A stretch of DNA of 64,000 bases from Xylanibacillus composti (GTDB lineage Bacteria > Bacillota > Bacilli > Paenibacillales > K13), in assembly GCF_018403685.1 (NCBI RefSeq), contig NZ_BOVK01000025.1, forward strand, positions 37,959 to 101,958, read 5' to 3'. Positions 8,539 to 16,397 of this stretch are shown one piece after another (position 1 is the stretch's first letter; every line of letters begins with the position of its first letter). The notes below the pieces were generated by a model that did not search any database, was not told where the DNA came from, and worked only from the letters and a program-made list of their open reading frames with translations. The position numbers and the translations under genes were made by a program.

Positions 8539-9012
8539 TTATTTCCCGTAGCTCTCAAGCAGCTTAGACATCTCATTCAGATACTTGGTCAACCGCACAC
8601 TGATTTCCGATCTTACAACATCGCGAACCATCCCGAACCGCTCCTCATACCCTCTGCAGATAATTTTGTGATACACCACTACATCCACCTGCTCTTCAGT
8701 CATGACCTTGATATTTCGTCTCGTTAGTTCTTTGCGGAGCAGGTACATGTCTTTCTCGATTCGGTTCATTAGTATTTGTGTTGAGAACAAGAAATGCCGG
8801 CGCAGAATATTGGGTGAATTCTTGATGTCGTCTGCTGCCTTTTGGACCATAGTCAACATAAGAGGCAACAGGATAAAATCTCGAATCATGGCGAGTTCTT
8901 CTGTTGTTGGGCGATTAAGATTTTTAGGTTGGTTTCGTTTTTCGTATTGCTCCACATGTTCTGTGAGTGCCATTTTCGATTCCCAACGGCCATTGCCGTC
9001 CAGTTTGCTCAT
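8539..9012 (-). CDS. YolD-like N-terminus joined to the SOS paralogue domain
   Basis: A 157-aa protein. Residues 1-25 (MSKLDGNGRWESKMALTEHVEQYEKR) look like the start of YolD-like proteins, which often neighbour UvrX-type polymerases. The remaining roughly 110 residues are not YolD but match the 127-aa protein of the convergent operon. The ATG at 9012 overlaps the uvrX stop as ATGA; a TTG six bases upstream is less likely. Translational coupling and the shared LexA promoter suggest it acts together with the polymerase. Function is unproven. Confidence 0.82.
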   Translation of the reverse strand: MSKLDGNGRWESKMALTEHVEQYEKRNQPKNLNRPTTEELAMIRDFILLPLMLTMVQKAADDIKNSPNILRRHFLFSTQILMNRIEKDMYLLRKELTRRNIKVMTEEQVDVVVYHKIICRGYEERFGMVRDVVRSEISVRLTKYLNEMSKLLESYGK

Positions 9013-10268
9013 GCCCAATGACCTCCTATTTGAGCCGCCCTTTCATAAGCCTGACCCGTTTCCATCAGAGACGACGCTCGAACAATAGAAGCCGGGCCGA
9101 AACGATCCTTGATTTGGTCAATTGTTTTCGAGCGGAGAATAAGCTTCTCCCGATCCTCAAACAGGTCCAGTTGATACACATCATCGGCGGAAAGTCCAGT
9201 GAGCGTAATATGCAAATGGGTAATGGGCATGCGTCTCCAATATTTTGCAAATAACGAGTATGCAGCCGCACCGACTTCATGTTCCAAGTAAGTTGGCCGA
9301 AACAACGTCACTTGCCTGCCGAAACTTGACGATCTGTATCCGTCTGTTTCAGCGGCTGCCACGCTTATAACCCGTCCCATATATCCGTATCGACGTGCGC
9401 GGCGGCAAACTTCGATCACGAGTTCGAGCATAAGGGGCTCGATATCTTCCATCGTCCTGTACTTCCCCCATCTCAGAGCTCTCCCATTATTAATCACCTT
9501 GATTTGCTTGCGCATGCCTGCGATAACCGGACTCGGATCAATTCCGTTAGCAGTTTGCCAATAATACTCCGCCTGGATGTCGCTCTGCTTCCCCATTTCG
9601 TAACGCATGCGTCTCTTGAATTCTCCAAGATCCAGTCGGGCGATATCACCAATTGTAAGAAGCCCCATGTGCGCGAAGTGGCGAGTCATGCGGCTAGCCA
9701 CCATAAACATCTGATGGATTGGCAAAGGCCAAAGGTCAGACTCGATATTATCTTTCGAAAGCGTATATACGCCTCCGGGGACTTTCTTTGCGAAATTGTC
9801 CGTGGCCATTTTGGCGAGGATTTTGGTGGGACCTATCCCAACGCGCGTCCATATACCCGTTGAAAGTTGAACCCGCGCTTGAATTTGGCGAGCAATCTCA
9901 TCGGCGGAACCGCCGAATAACGACAAAGACCCTGTCACGTCAAGAAACTGTTCATCAACTGAATACGGCTCAACTTGATCTGTAAAGGATTCATATATTT
10001 CCGTCATAAATAAAGAGACGGAAATATACGTCTGCATCCGCGGGCGGATAACGACCAATTCCGGACACTTAGCCAGCGCCTCTCCGACGCGTTCAGCCGT
10101 TGTAACTCCCTGCGACTTGGCTGCCGGACATGCAGCGAGAATAATCCCGCTTTTACGCGCCGGATCTCCGACAGCAACCGGTTTATCGCGATATTCAGGA
10201 TGCGCTGCCTTCTCTATAGATGCGTAAAAACTAAGCCCATCGACCAACATGATGACTCGCTCCTTCAT
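9009..10268 (-). CDS. uvrX: Y-family translesion DNA polymerase, UvrX/YqjW type
   Basis: An error-prone polymerase (419 aa) that copies past DNA lesions. Catalytic carboxylates are visible: Asp10 in MLVDGLSFYAS and Asp105-Glu106 in YSVDEQFLD. The little-finger domain follows, then a QLDLF pentapeptide at about 366-370 that fits the beta-sliding-clamp binding consensus. Sequence and setting (SOS promoter, YolD-like gene next) fit Bacillus YqjW/UvrX rather than DinB. GGAGG stands 6 bases before ATG 10268. It is preceded by a 30-codon ORF in the same transcript and coupled to the downstream gene by ATGA. Confidence 0.93.
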   Translation of the reverse strand: MKERVIMLVDGLSFYASIEKAAHPEYRDKPVAVGDPARKSGIILAACPAAKSQGVTTAERVGEALAKCPELVVIRPRMQTYISVSLFMTEIYESFTDQVEPYSVDEQFLDVTGSLSLFGGSADEIARQIQARVQLSTGIWTRVGIGPTKILAKMATDNFAKKVPGGVYTLSKDNIESDLWPLPIHQMFMVASRMTRHFAHMGLLTIGDIARLDLGEFKRRMRYEMGKQSDIQAEYYWQTANGIDPSPVIAGMRKQIKVINNGRALRWGKYRTMEDIEPLMLELVIEVCRRARRYGYMGRVISVAAAETDGYRSSSFGRQVTLFRPTYLEHEVGAAAYSLFAKYWRRMPITHLHITLTGLSADDVYQLDLFEDREKLILRSKTIDQIKDRFGPASIVRASSLMETGQAYERAAQIGGHWA

Positions 10269-10281
10269 ATCGAACCTCCGA

Positions 10282-10374
10282 TCAGCTTTGGACGATCTTC
10301 AGGGTACGGGGTTCAACAGACTTCCAGCCAATGATTTCGTTCTTTTTTACCTGAAGTTGCTTTTTTGCAATCAT
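10282..10374 (-). CDS. Predicted 30-aa peptide at the head of the uvrX operon
   Basis: An ATG at 10374 preceded by GGAGG (9-base spacing) opens a 31-codon frame ending at TGA 10282-10284, 13 bases before the uvrX start. The peptide is basic (begins MIAKKQLQVKKNEIIGWKSV, ends PRTLKIVQS) and has no transmembrane segment. It lies between the LexA-controlled promoter and uvrX, so it should be SOS-induced. It could be a functional microprotein or a leader peptide setting uvrX translation. No homologue is recalled. Confidence 0.6.
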   Translation of the reverse strand: MIAKKQLQVKKNEIIGWKSVEPRTLKIVQS

Positions 10375-10393
10375 ATAGGCGGACCTCCAATTC

Positions 10394-10450
10394 GGAACAT
10401 TTGTTCTTGTATAGTGTATACAGAATACCGAACATATATTCTTATTTCAA
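10394..10450 (-). promoter_or_regulatory. SOS promoter with two LexA boxes (right operon)
   Basis: On the minus strand, -35 TTGAAA (10450-10445) and -10 TATTCT (10427-10422) are 17 bases apart. LexA boxes lie at 10429-10442 (CGAACATATATTCT on +, in the spacer) and 10394-10407 (GGAACATTTGTTCT on +, downstream). The two are 35 bp apart, exactly as at 7788-7836, and the -10 neighbourhood (GTTCGGTATTCTGTATA) is shared, so the two promoters are copies. Confidence 0.87.
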
Positions 10451-10653
10451 GGGGGATTTTTTGGCAATATGCAAGGCTGAAAAAAGGTATAGGGTGTAGC
10501 AGCAGCATCGGATAGTTAACATCAAATTCGATTCCGCTGAAGCAGCTGACGACCCAAAAAAAGTTAGTTCCTAGGTCCTATGATGATAGTCGCAGAAAAA
10601 GAAGGTTTTTGACGATTTTTGGCGAATACGTGTAAGGAATGATGAAGATGACG

Positions 10654-10756
10654 TCATACCAGCGATAAGGGCAAACCGCGCGAAAGCACGGGACGCAAAG
10701 CTACGGACCTAAAGCATCGCCATGCTATGGTCGCCGGGCCGCCGAACGGGTATCAG
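10654..10756 (+). ncRNA. Cyclic di-GMP-I (GEMM-I) riboswitch
   Basis: The RNA has the GEMM-I core: AGGGCAAACC (10668-10677), a GAAA tetraloop hairpin (10681-10685), GGGACGCAAAGC (10690-10701) and the tetraloop receptor CCTAAAG. The second arm is ATGG-TCGCCGGGCCGCCG. Outer bases ATACC (10656-10660) and GGTAT (10749-10753) close P1. It lies about 110 nt before the start of a GGDEF-EAL gene, so c-di-GMP likely controls an enzyme of its own turnover. No U-run follows. CTCCCCGTG (10807-10815) could pair with CACGGAGG at the ribosome binding site (10851-10858), suggesting translational control; that part is inference. Confidence 0.88.
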
Positions 10757-10864
10757 TTGCAAGGCTTGCATCTCCTGCAGCCTCCTCTTACTCGACTTCA
10801 GCTATGCTCCCCGTGCTTTGTACCTGTAGCCGCCTTGTTGCCATGATTTACACGGAGGATCCCT

Positions 10865-13483
10865 ATGCAGTCAGCAACGTTACCGGCTAACAGCAACATC
10901 AAGCGAGTGGTGTATGGAGCGCTCCTCGCGTGTTCCATAACGCTTACCTTATTCCCCGGCAAATGGTTTCTAGGCATCGATTTATTTGCCGGCAGCCTGT
11001 TCTTAATCCTGCTTGTCGGTCGCTACCAGGCAAGGGCCGCATTCGCCGGAGCACTGGCCACCTATTCCGTGGCCTCGATCACAGGCGCTCTCGACTGGGT
11101 TCCCGCTTTGATCCACACTGCCCACATTGCCTGGCTTTGCTGGTATATACGCAAGCAGCCGCAAGGGTTGATCTTAGGCAGCGCGCTGTATTGGATCGCT
11201 GCCGGAGGACCGCTGCTGGCCGCCTATTATGTTTGGCAGAATGGCCGGTTCGATCAGGTTGGCATCATTCTGCTGCAGATCGAATGGATCGTCGCGCTGA
11301 TATGCGTGCTGTTGGCTGATATTTGTTTGGCCTACGTGCCCCTTGGCCGCAAATCCTCCAAACAGAAGGCCGGTGTTTCCGGTTACTATTTTTCCCGGAT
11401 GATGATTCATCTGACGCTGGCTGTTCTCCTGATTCCCTATATGATCTACGTCACCTATACCGGGTACCGGGGAGAAGCCGCTATCTCCCAATCGATCAAA
11501 GGCCATTTCCACTCGCAGATGCAGAGTGCGCGCTCCTATCTCGATACGATATCTGCCGAAGCGATCACATCTTTGCAGCTGCATAGCCGACTGGAGTCGA
11601 CCATGATCAGCAAATGGCTGGAGGAGATCGCCAGCGAGACCGATTCGGAATTCGTTATTCTTACCGCAGACAATCGCATATTGGCTGCCAGCTCGTCTGA
11701 CTTCCCGCAAGCGGGCGAACCATTCTTGTGGCAAGCGGGCAGCGAGCGGATCGTCCAGCAGGAGACGTACTGGCAGTGGCTGCCCCGGGGCGCATTTCCC
11801 CATGAGCTGGAACGCTATCTCCATGCTTACTTGATCCAGGAAGCGATTCAGCCGTCGAAACGCCTGAAGTTCGTCCTGATCGCACCCTATGCTCCTTACA
11901 TTAAGGAGCATCTCGCCAGCTTGGAAGCGAAATTAAGCCTTCTGCTAAACTTCAGCCTGCTCATCCTGCTGCTCAACCTGCTGTTCCAGCGTGTGTTCTT
12001 CCAGCCGCTTTCCCGGCTGGCGGCTGCTACGACCGGTATCCCGAGCCGATTGCAAAACGGCACGTCTATCGAGTGGAAGAAGAGCGGCATGGTTGAAATC
12101 GATTCCCTGGTCCATAATTTCCAGGCCGTGTCGGCAGAGCTAAGGGAAATGTTCGATCATGCCCATCGGCTTGCCTACTATGATTCACTGACCGGACTGA
12201 AGAATCGGCCGAGCATGCAGAAGGAGCTGGAGAAGATGTTCCAGAGCCGGAAGCCTTCAGAGCAAATAGCGGTCATCTTCTTCGATCTGGACCGATTCAA
12301 GCAGGTAAACGATTCTCTGGGCCACGCCCTGGGCGATCAGCTGCTGCAGGTCGTTGCCAAACGGCTGTCCGCGATGCAAAGCGAACGTGTCCGTCTGTTT
12401 CGCCTGAGCGGAGACGAATTCGTCATGGTAGTGGAAGGCCAGGAGGAGATCACGCCGGAAGCCGCCGCCGAATCGATACTGAAGCTGATTCGCCAACCCA
12501 TCAGCATTGAGCCCCATGAGCTGCGCGTTACGTCCAGCGTAGGCATCGCGCTCTACCCGGAGCACGGACAGACCGCCGATGAGCTGATGAGGCAGGCCGA
12601 TTCAGCCATGTATTCAGCCAAGGAAAGCGGCGGAGACAGCTATGCGCTGTACACGGACTCGCTGAAAGCGCAAATCACCGATCGGCTCTGGCTGGAGAAT
12701 CACCTGCGCAGCGCGCTGGAAAACCAGGAGTTCGTCCTGCACTATCAGCCGATTGTAGATGCGGGGACTGGCAGCATACGCGGAATGGAGGCGCTGATTC
12801 GCTGGCATCATCCGGAGCGAGGCATGATATCGCCTGCCCGCTTCATCCCGATAGCTGAGCAGACCGGCATTATCATTCCGATCGGTGAATGGGTGCTGCG
12901 CGAAGCCTGCCGGCAGAACAAAGCCTGGCAGAATGAAGGATTGGAAAACCTGCATGTGGCGGTGAATCTGTCTGCCAGACAATTCCACTCGCCTCATCTG
13001 ATCAGGAATATCTGTGACATTCTCAACGAGACAGGCATGGAACCGCAGTACCTGGAACTTGAAATTACAGAAGGCTTTATCATCCACAATACCGAGTACG
13101 TCAGACAAGTGCTGCGCGAATTGGAGGCGATGGGCGTCTCGGTATCCATAGACGACTTCGGCACCGGTTACTCATCCTTGTCCCAGCTGCAGCAATTCCC
13201 GGTGCATGCGGTGAAGATCGACCGCTCCTTCGTTCGCAATATTGGCGAGAATACGCATAACCGTTCCATCGTGCGCGCCATTATTGAGCTGGCTCACGGC
13301 ATGGGTCTGAAGGTTGTAGCCGAAGGCATCGAGTCAGAGGACGAACGGGATTTCCTCATCCAGCACCGCTGCGACAGGATGCAGGGATACTTGCTTGGGC
13401 GTCCGTGTGATGCCGAGCAATTCGGACAGCTGCTGCGCCGGCTTCAGAAGGAATCAAAACGAAGGCAGATTAGGGGGGACTAG
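10865..13483 (+). CDS. Membrane-bound GGDEF-EAL cyclic di-GMP enzyme
   Basis: An 872-aa protein that makes and/or breaks c-di-GMP. About residues 15-200 form a multi-helix membrane region, followed by an extracytoplasmic sensor-like segment (about 205-355), another helix and a HAMP-like linker. The GGDEF domain has DLDRFKQVNDSLGH and the active-site loop SGDEF (about 517-521) with no RxxD inhibitory site in front. The EAL domain looks complete: EAL in GMEALIRWHH, Asn in VAVNLSARQF, EITEGF, DDFGTGYSS, VKIDRSF and AEGIES. Phosphodiesterase activity is therefore likely; cyclase activity is possible. GGAGG precedes ATG 10865. A c-di-GMP riboswitch lies upstream and a solute-binding lipoprotein gene starts 2 bp after its stop. 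Confidence 0.93.
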   Translation: MQSATLPANSNIKRVVYGALLACSITLTLFPGKWFLGIDLFAGSLFLILLVGRYQARAAFAGALATYSVASITGALDWVPALIHTAHIAWLCWYIRKQPQGLILGSALYWIAAGGPLLAAYYVWQNGRFDQVGIILLQIEWIVALICVLLADICLAYVPLGRKSSKQKAGVSGYYFSRMMIHLTLAVLLIPYMIYVTYTGYRGEAAISQSIKGHFHSQMQSARSYLDTISAEAITSLQLHSRLESTMISKWLEEIASETDSEFVILTADNRILAASSSDFPQAGEPFLWQAGSERIVQQETYWQWLPRGAFPHELERYLHAYLIQEAIQPSKRLKFVLIAPYAPYIKEHLASLEAKLSLLLNFSLLILLLNLLFQRVFFQPLSRLAAATTGIPSRLQNGTSIEWKKSGMVEIDSLVHNFQAVSAELREMFDHAHRLAYYDSLTGLKNRPSMQKELEKMFQSRKPSEQIAVIFFDLDRFKQVNDSLGHALGDQLLQVVAKRLSAMQSERVRLFRLSGDEFVMVVEGQEEITPEAAAESILKLIRQPISIEPHELRVTSSVGIALYPEHGQTADELMRQADSAMYSAKESGGDSYALYTDSLKAQITDRLWLENHLRSALENQEFVLHYQPIVDAGTGSIRGMEALIRWHHPERGMISPARFIPIAEQTGIIIPIGEWVLREACRQNKAWQNEGLENLHVAVNLSARQFHSPHLIRNICDILNETGMEPQYLELEITEGFIIHNTEYVRQVLRELEAMGVSVSIDDFGTGYSSLSQLQQFPVHAVKIDRSFVRNIGENTHNRSIVRAIIELAHGMGLKVVAEGIESEDERDFLIQHRCDRMQGYLLGRPCDAEQFGQLLRRLQKESKRRQIRGD

Positions 13484-13484
13484 C

Positions 13485-14801
13485 ATGAGGCTTTGGTTTC
13501 AAGGGATCATCGCAGGCTTGCTTATGCTCTTGGCGGGATGCGGCGGTATTTCCCCAGGCCATGAGCAGGCCGTACCTAAGCCCGGGCATGGCGACCTTCC
13601 ATCACAAGCGACACTTCACGCAACAGAAGCTTCGGACAAGCTCGAAATCTGGTCCTATTACGACCTGGGGGAGAGGAACCGCGCCAAGATTCGCGAGCTG
13701 CTGCCAGACTTGGATATATCCTTCCAGGTCGCCTCCTATTATCAGGCCATCGACCTGTACAAGAAGGCGCTGACCCGCGATGAAGTACCGGATATCTTCA
13801 TCCTCGAGACCGCTTGGTTAGGCAGCTTCAATGATTCGCTAGCCTTCGAAGACCTGGCGGCCTCTCCCTATGAAGCCGAATCACTGCTCGAGCCATATCC
13901 CGAATCGATTCTGGCGCCTTTTCGCACCTTGGACGGAGCCGGGTTGATTGCTCTGCCATTCGATATGAATCCCGCCGTCACCTATTATCGCTATGACGTG
14001 ATGCAAGAAGCCGGACTTCCGGCCGAACCGGAAGCGTTGGCCCGATTCATGGAGGAGCCTGACAATTGGCTGCATATCGCCCAAACGCTGAAACAGCGCA
14101 ATCAATGGAGCATTGCCTGGGGAAGCGATCCATTAGATATTTTCAGCAAAAATACGTCTTTCTTCGATAGCGAGCTGTCCTTTGCGCACAATAATGAACA
14201 AATTGCGCGGGCGATCGAACTGGGGCGGGCGATTGAAAATCAAAAGCTGGCTTCCATGAGCAACATCTTTGACAAGAACAACAATTCCATTCAAAGTGAA
14301 GACACTGTCATGTTCCATACCGGCTACTGGTATCGCTACATGCTGGAGGAGCTGGCTCCCGAGCAAAGCGGCAACTGGCGCATAACGAGGCTGCCGTTCA
14401 ACGCATACGGCTGGTCGGGCAGTTCAGCCGTAGCGATTGCGGCCAAATCCGCGAACAAGGATGCTGCCTGGCAAGCAGCCGAATGGCTGGCAACCGGCTA
14501 CAGCCGCTATATCGAGGAGCTTCTGCACGCAGATGCCGGCAGCCCGAACGCCTATTTCGGCGGACAGAAGCTGGAGCCGCTTGTCCGAGAGCTCATCCTG
14601 CGCATGCCGGCCTATACCTTTACGCCTCTGGATGAGAAGGCCAATCGGATCTGGCGGGAGGTTTGGACTGAGGAAAAGGACGACTCTTCGCTCACAGCCC
14701 AAGAGGTGGCCAGCCTCATGGAGCAGCGGGTTATGGAGGAGCTGGCTCCCCAAATCGAAGTGCTTCAGCACTACTTGCAGGAGAGCCGAAAAGCCAACTA
14801 A
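13485..14801 (+). CDS. Extracellular solute-binding lipoprotein, family 1 type
   Basis: A 438-aa lipoprotein: signal peptide with lipobox LLAGC (about residues 14-18), then a periplasmic-binding-protein-like fold. TEASDKLEIWSYYDLGERN begins the first lobe, and a Gly- and Ser-rich hinge such as YGWSGSSAVAIAAKS lies late in the chain, as in sugar-binding proteins of ABC importers. ATG 13485 follows GGGGGGAC; the longer frame overlaps the previous gene. No permease or ATPase gene is nearby. With the GGDEF-EAL gene directly upstream, it may deliver a ligand signal to that sensor instead of importing; this is inference. Confidence 0.85.
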   Translation: MRLWFQGIIAGLLMLLAGCGGISPGHEQAVPKPGHGDLPSQATLHATEASDKLEIWSYYDLGERNRAKIRELLPDLDISFQVASYYQAIDLYKKALTRDEVPDIFILETAWLGSFNDSLAFEDLAASPYEAESLLEPYPESILAPFRTLDGAGLIALPFDMNPAVTYYRYDVMQEAGLPAEPEALARFMEEPDNWLHIAQTLKQRNQWSIAWGSDPLDIFSKNTSFFDSELSFAHNNEQIARAIELGRAIENQKLASMSNIFDKNNNSIQSEDTVMFHTGYWYRYMLEELAPEQSGNWRITRLPFNAYGWSGSSAVAIAAKSANKDAAWQAAEWLATGYSRYIEELLHADAGSPNAYFGGQKLEPLVRELILRMPAYTFTPLDEKANRIWREVWTEEKDDSSLTAQEVASLMEQRVMEELAPQIEVLQHYLQESRKAN

Positions 14802-14852
14802 TGTGCCGCGCTGACCTGAAACGCAGATCCACATCGGGGCAGCCGCTCTCCT

Positions 14853-16283
14853 TCACAGCAGAGGGGACAGCAGCCTGGCTACCATTTCCCTTCCTCTCGC
14901 CAACCGCGGACGATGACGAAACGCTTCCAGCGTTACCTGCTTGCTGTCCCGCAAATCCTGAGCAAAATCCTCCGCCAAGCGCCGGATCGACTCGCCATGG
15001 AACAATACAGCATTCAGTTCAAAGTTGCTGAAAAAGCTGCGCAAGTCCAGATTCGCTGTCCCTACGGAAGCCAGCATATCGTCGACAACCATCGTTTTGG
15101 CGTGGACAAACCCTTTTTGATATTGGTAAAAGCGAACACCGGCCTCCATCAGCTCCTCCAGATAAGAGAGCGAAGCCCAATGCACGAGCTTCGAATCCGG
15201 CGTTCCCGGAATAATGATCCGCACATCCGCTCCGCTGGCTGCAGCAACCTTGAGCGCCATCCCGATGCTGGCATCCGGAATGAAATAAGGCGTGGTCAAA
15301 TAAACCTTCTCCCTGGCAGCGCATATAGCGGCGAAATACATCTCCAGTATGGCATCCCAATGCTTGTCCGGACCGCTGGTAATAATCTGCACCTCCTCCT
15401 CGCCTGTCCCGGCATAAGGGGGTACATAAACATCGCCGCTTACCGTTTCGCCACTGACGAAAAACCAATCGGTCAAGAACGTGTCCTGCAGCGTGTGCAC
15501 GGCCTCGCCTATAATCCGCAGATGGGTATCACGCCAAAATCCGAGCTTCGCGTCTGCCCCCAAATGCTCGTCGCCAATGTTAATCCCGCCGACAAAGCCG
15601 ACTCTCCCGTCGACAACTACAATCTTTCGATGGTTCCGATAGTTCATCCGCTTATCGAAAAAAGCCAGCGAAGGCGGCAAAAATATTTCTGCATTCGCGC
15701 CCGCACGCCGCAAGCTGAGCAGATAATCAGAGGGCAGGTGATAGCTGCCCACTCCGTCTACGATTACACGCACCTCAACGCCTTCCCGAGACTTGCGCTC
15801 CAGTACGTCGCGAAACGTTCGGCCTATGATGTCATCGCGAACGATATAGCTTTCCACATGAATATGATGCTGCGCCTGCTCCATCGCTTGCAGCATGGCC
15901 GCATAGGTCTTTTCCGCATTCGTCAGCACCGTCGTTTCGTTGCGGCAAGTGATCGGCGCCTCCGGAAAGCTGTCCAGCAGGCGAAACAAACGGGGTTCCT
16001 TCCGCAAAAATTCACTTCGCATGGATGCCGCGCTCTCGGGCTCCTGCGTGTATACTCTCTCTTTCTTCTCATCCAAATTCAGCGCTTGTTTCTCCTTCTT
16101 GCGCACAAGCTTGCGCTTCTTGTATTCCTGCGCCAGAAAATAATACATAACAAATCCGATTAGAGGAAAAATAAACAAGATAATCAGCCAGGCCACTGCC
16201 TTGGAAGGACGCCGGTATTCCAGAAGCACGATCGTTACGATCTGAAACAAATAGATGCACAAAATCGAAGTCAACCAGACCAA
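14853..16283 (-). CDS. cls: Cardiolipin synthase
   Basis: Joins two phosphatidylglycerols into cardiolipin at the membrane. Two N-terminal transmembrane helices are followed by two phospholipase D (HKD) motifs: NHRKIVVVDGRVGFVGG and HAKTMVVDDMLASVGTAN. Length (about 476 aa) matches Bacillus Cls. The frame stays open to a TTG at 16307, but AAGGAGG lies inside that extension and is ideally spaced (7 bases) to the TTG at 16283, which is chosen. It converges on the solute-binding protein gene and is divergent from the germination operon. Confidence 0.93.
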   Translation of the reverse strand: MVWLTSILCIYLFQIVTIVLLEYRRPSKAVAWLIILFIFPLIGFVMYYFLAQEYKKRKLVRKKEKQALNLDEKKERVYTQEPESAASMRSEFLRKEPRLFRLLDSFPEAPITCRNETTVLTNAEKTYAAMLQAMEQAQHHIHVESYIVRDDIIGRTFRDVLERKSREGVEVRVIVDGVGSYHLPSDYLLSLRRAGANAEIFLPPSLAFFDKRMNYRNHRKIVVVDGRVGFVGGINIGDEHLGADAKLGFWRDTHLRIIGEAVHTLQDTFLTDWFFVSGETVSGDVYVPPYAGTGEEEVQIITSGPDKHWDAILEMYFAAICAAREKVYLTTPYFIPDASIGMALKVAAASGADVRIIIPGTPDSKLVHWASLSYLEELMEAGVRFYQYQKGFVHAKTMVVDDMLASVGTANLDLRSFFSNFELNAVLFHGESIRRLAEDFAQDLRDSKQVTLEAFRHRPRLARGREMVARLLSPLL

Positions 16284-16397
16284 CAATCTTCCTCCTTTTT
16301 TATGCAACAGGCATGGTCTCTATCAGCATGCCCGCTGGTCTATACAGCCAAACCTTTTTTGCACGCATACCCAATCTTCGGGAGGGATTCAAACCTC

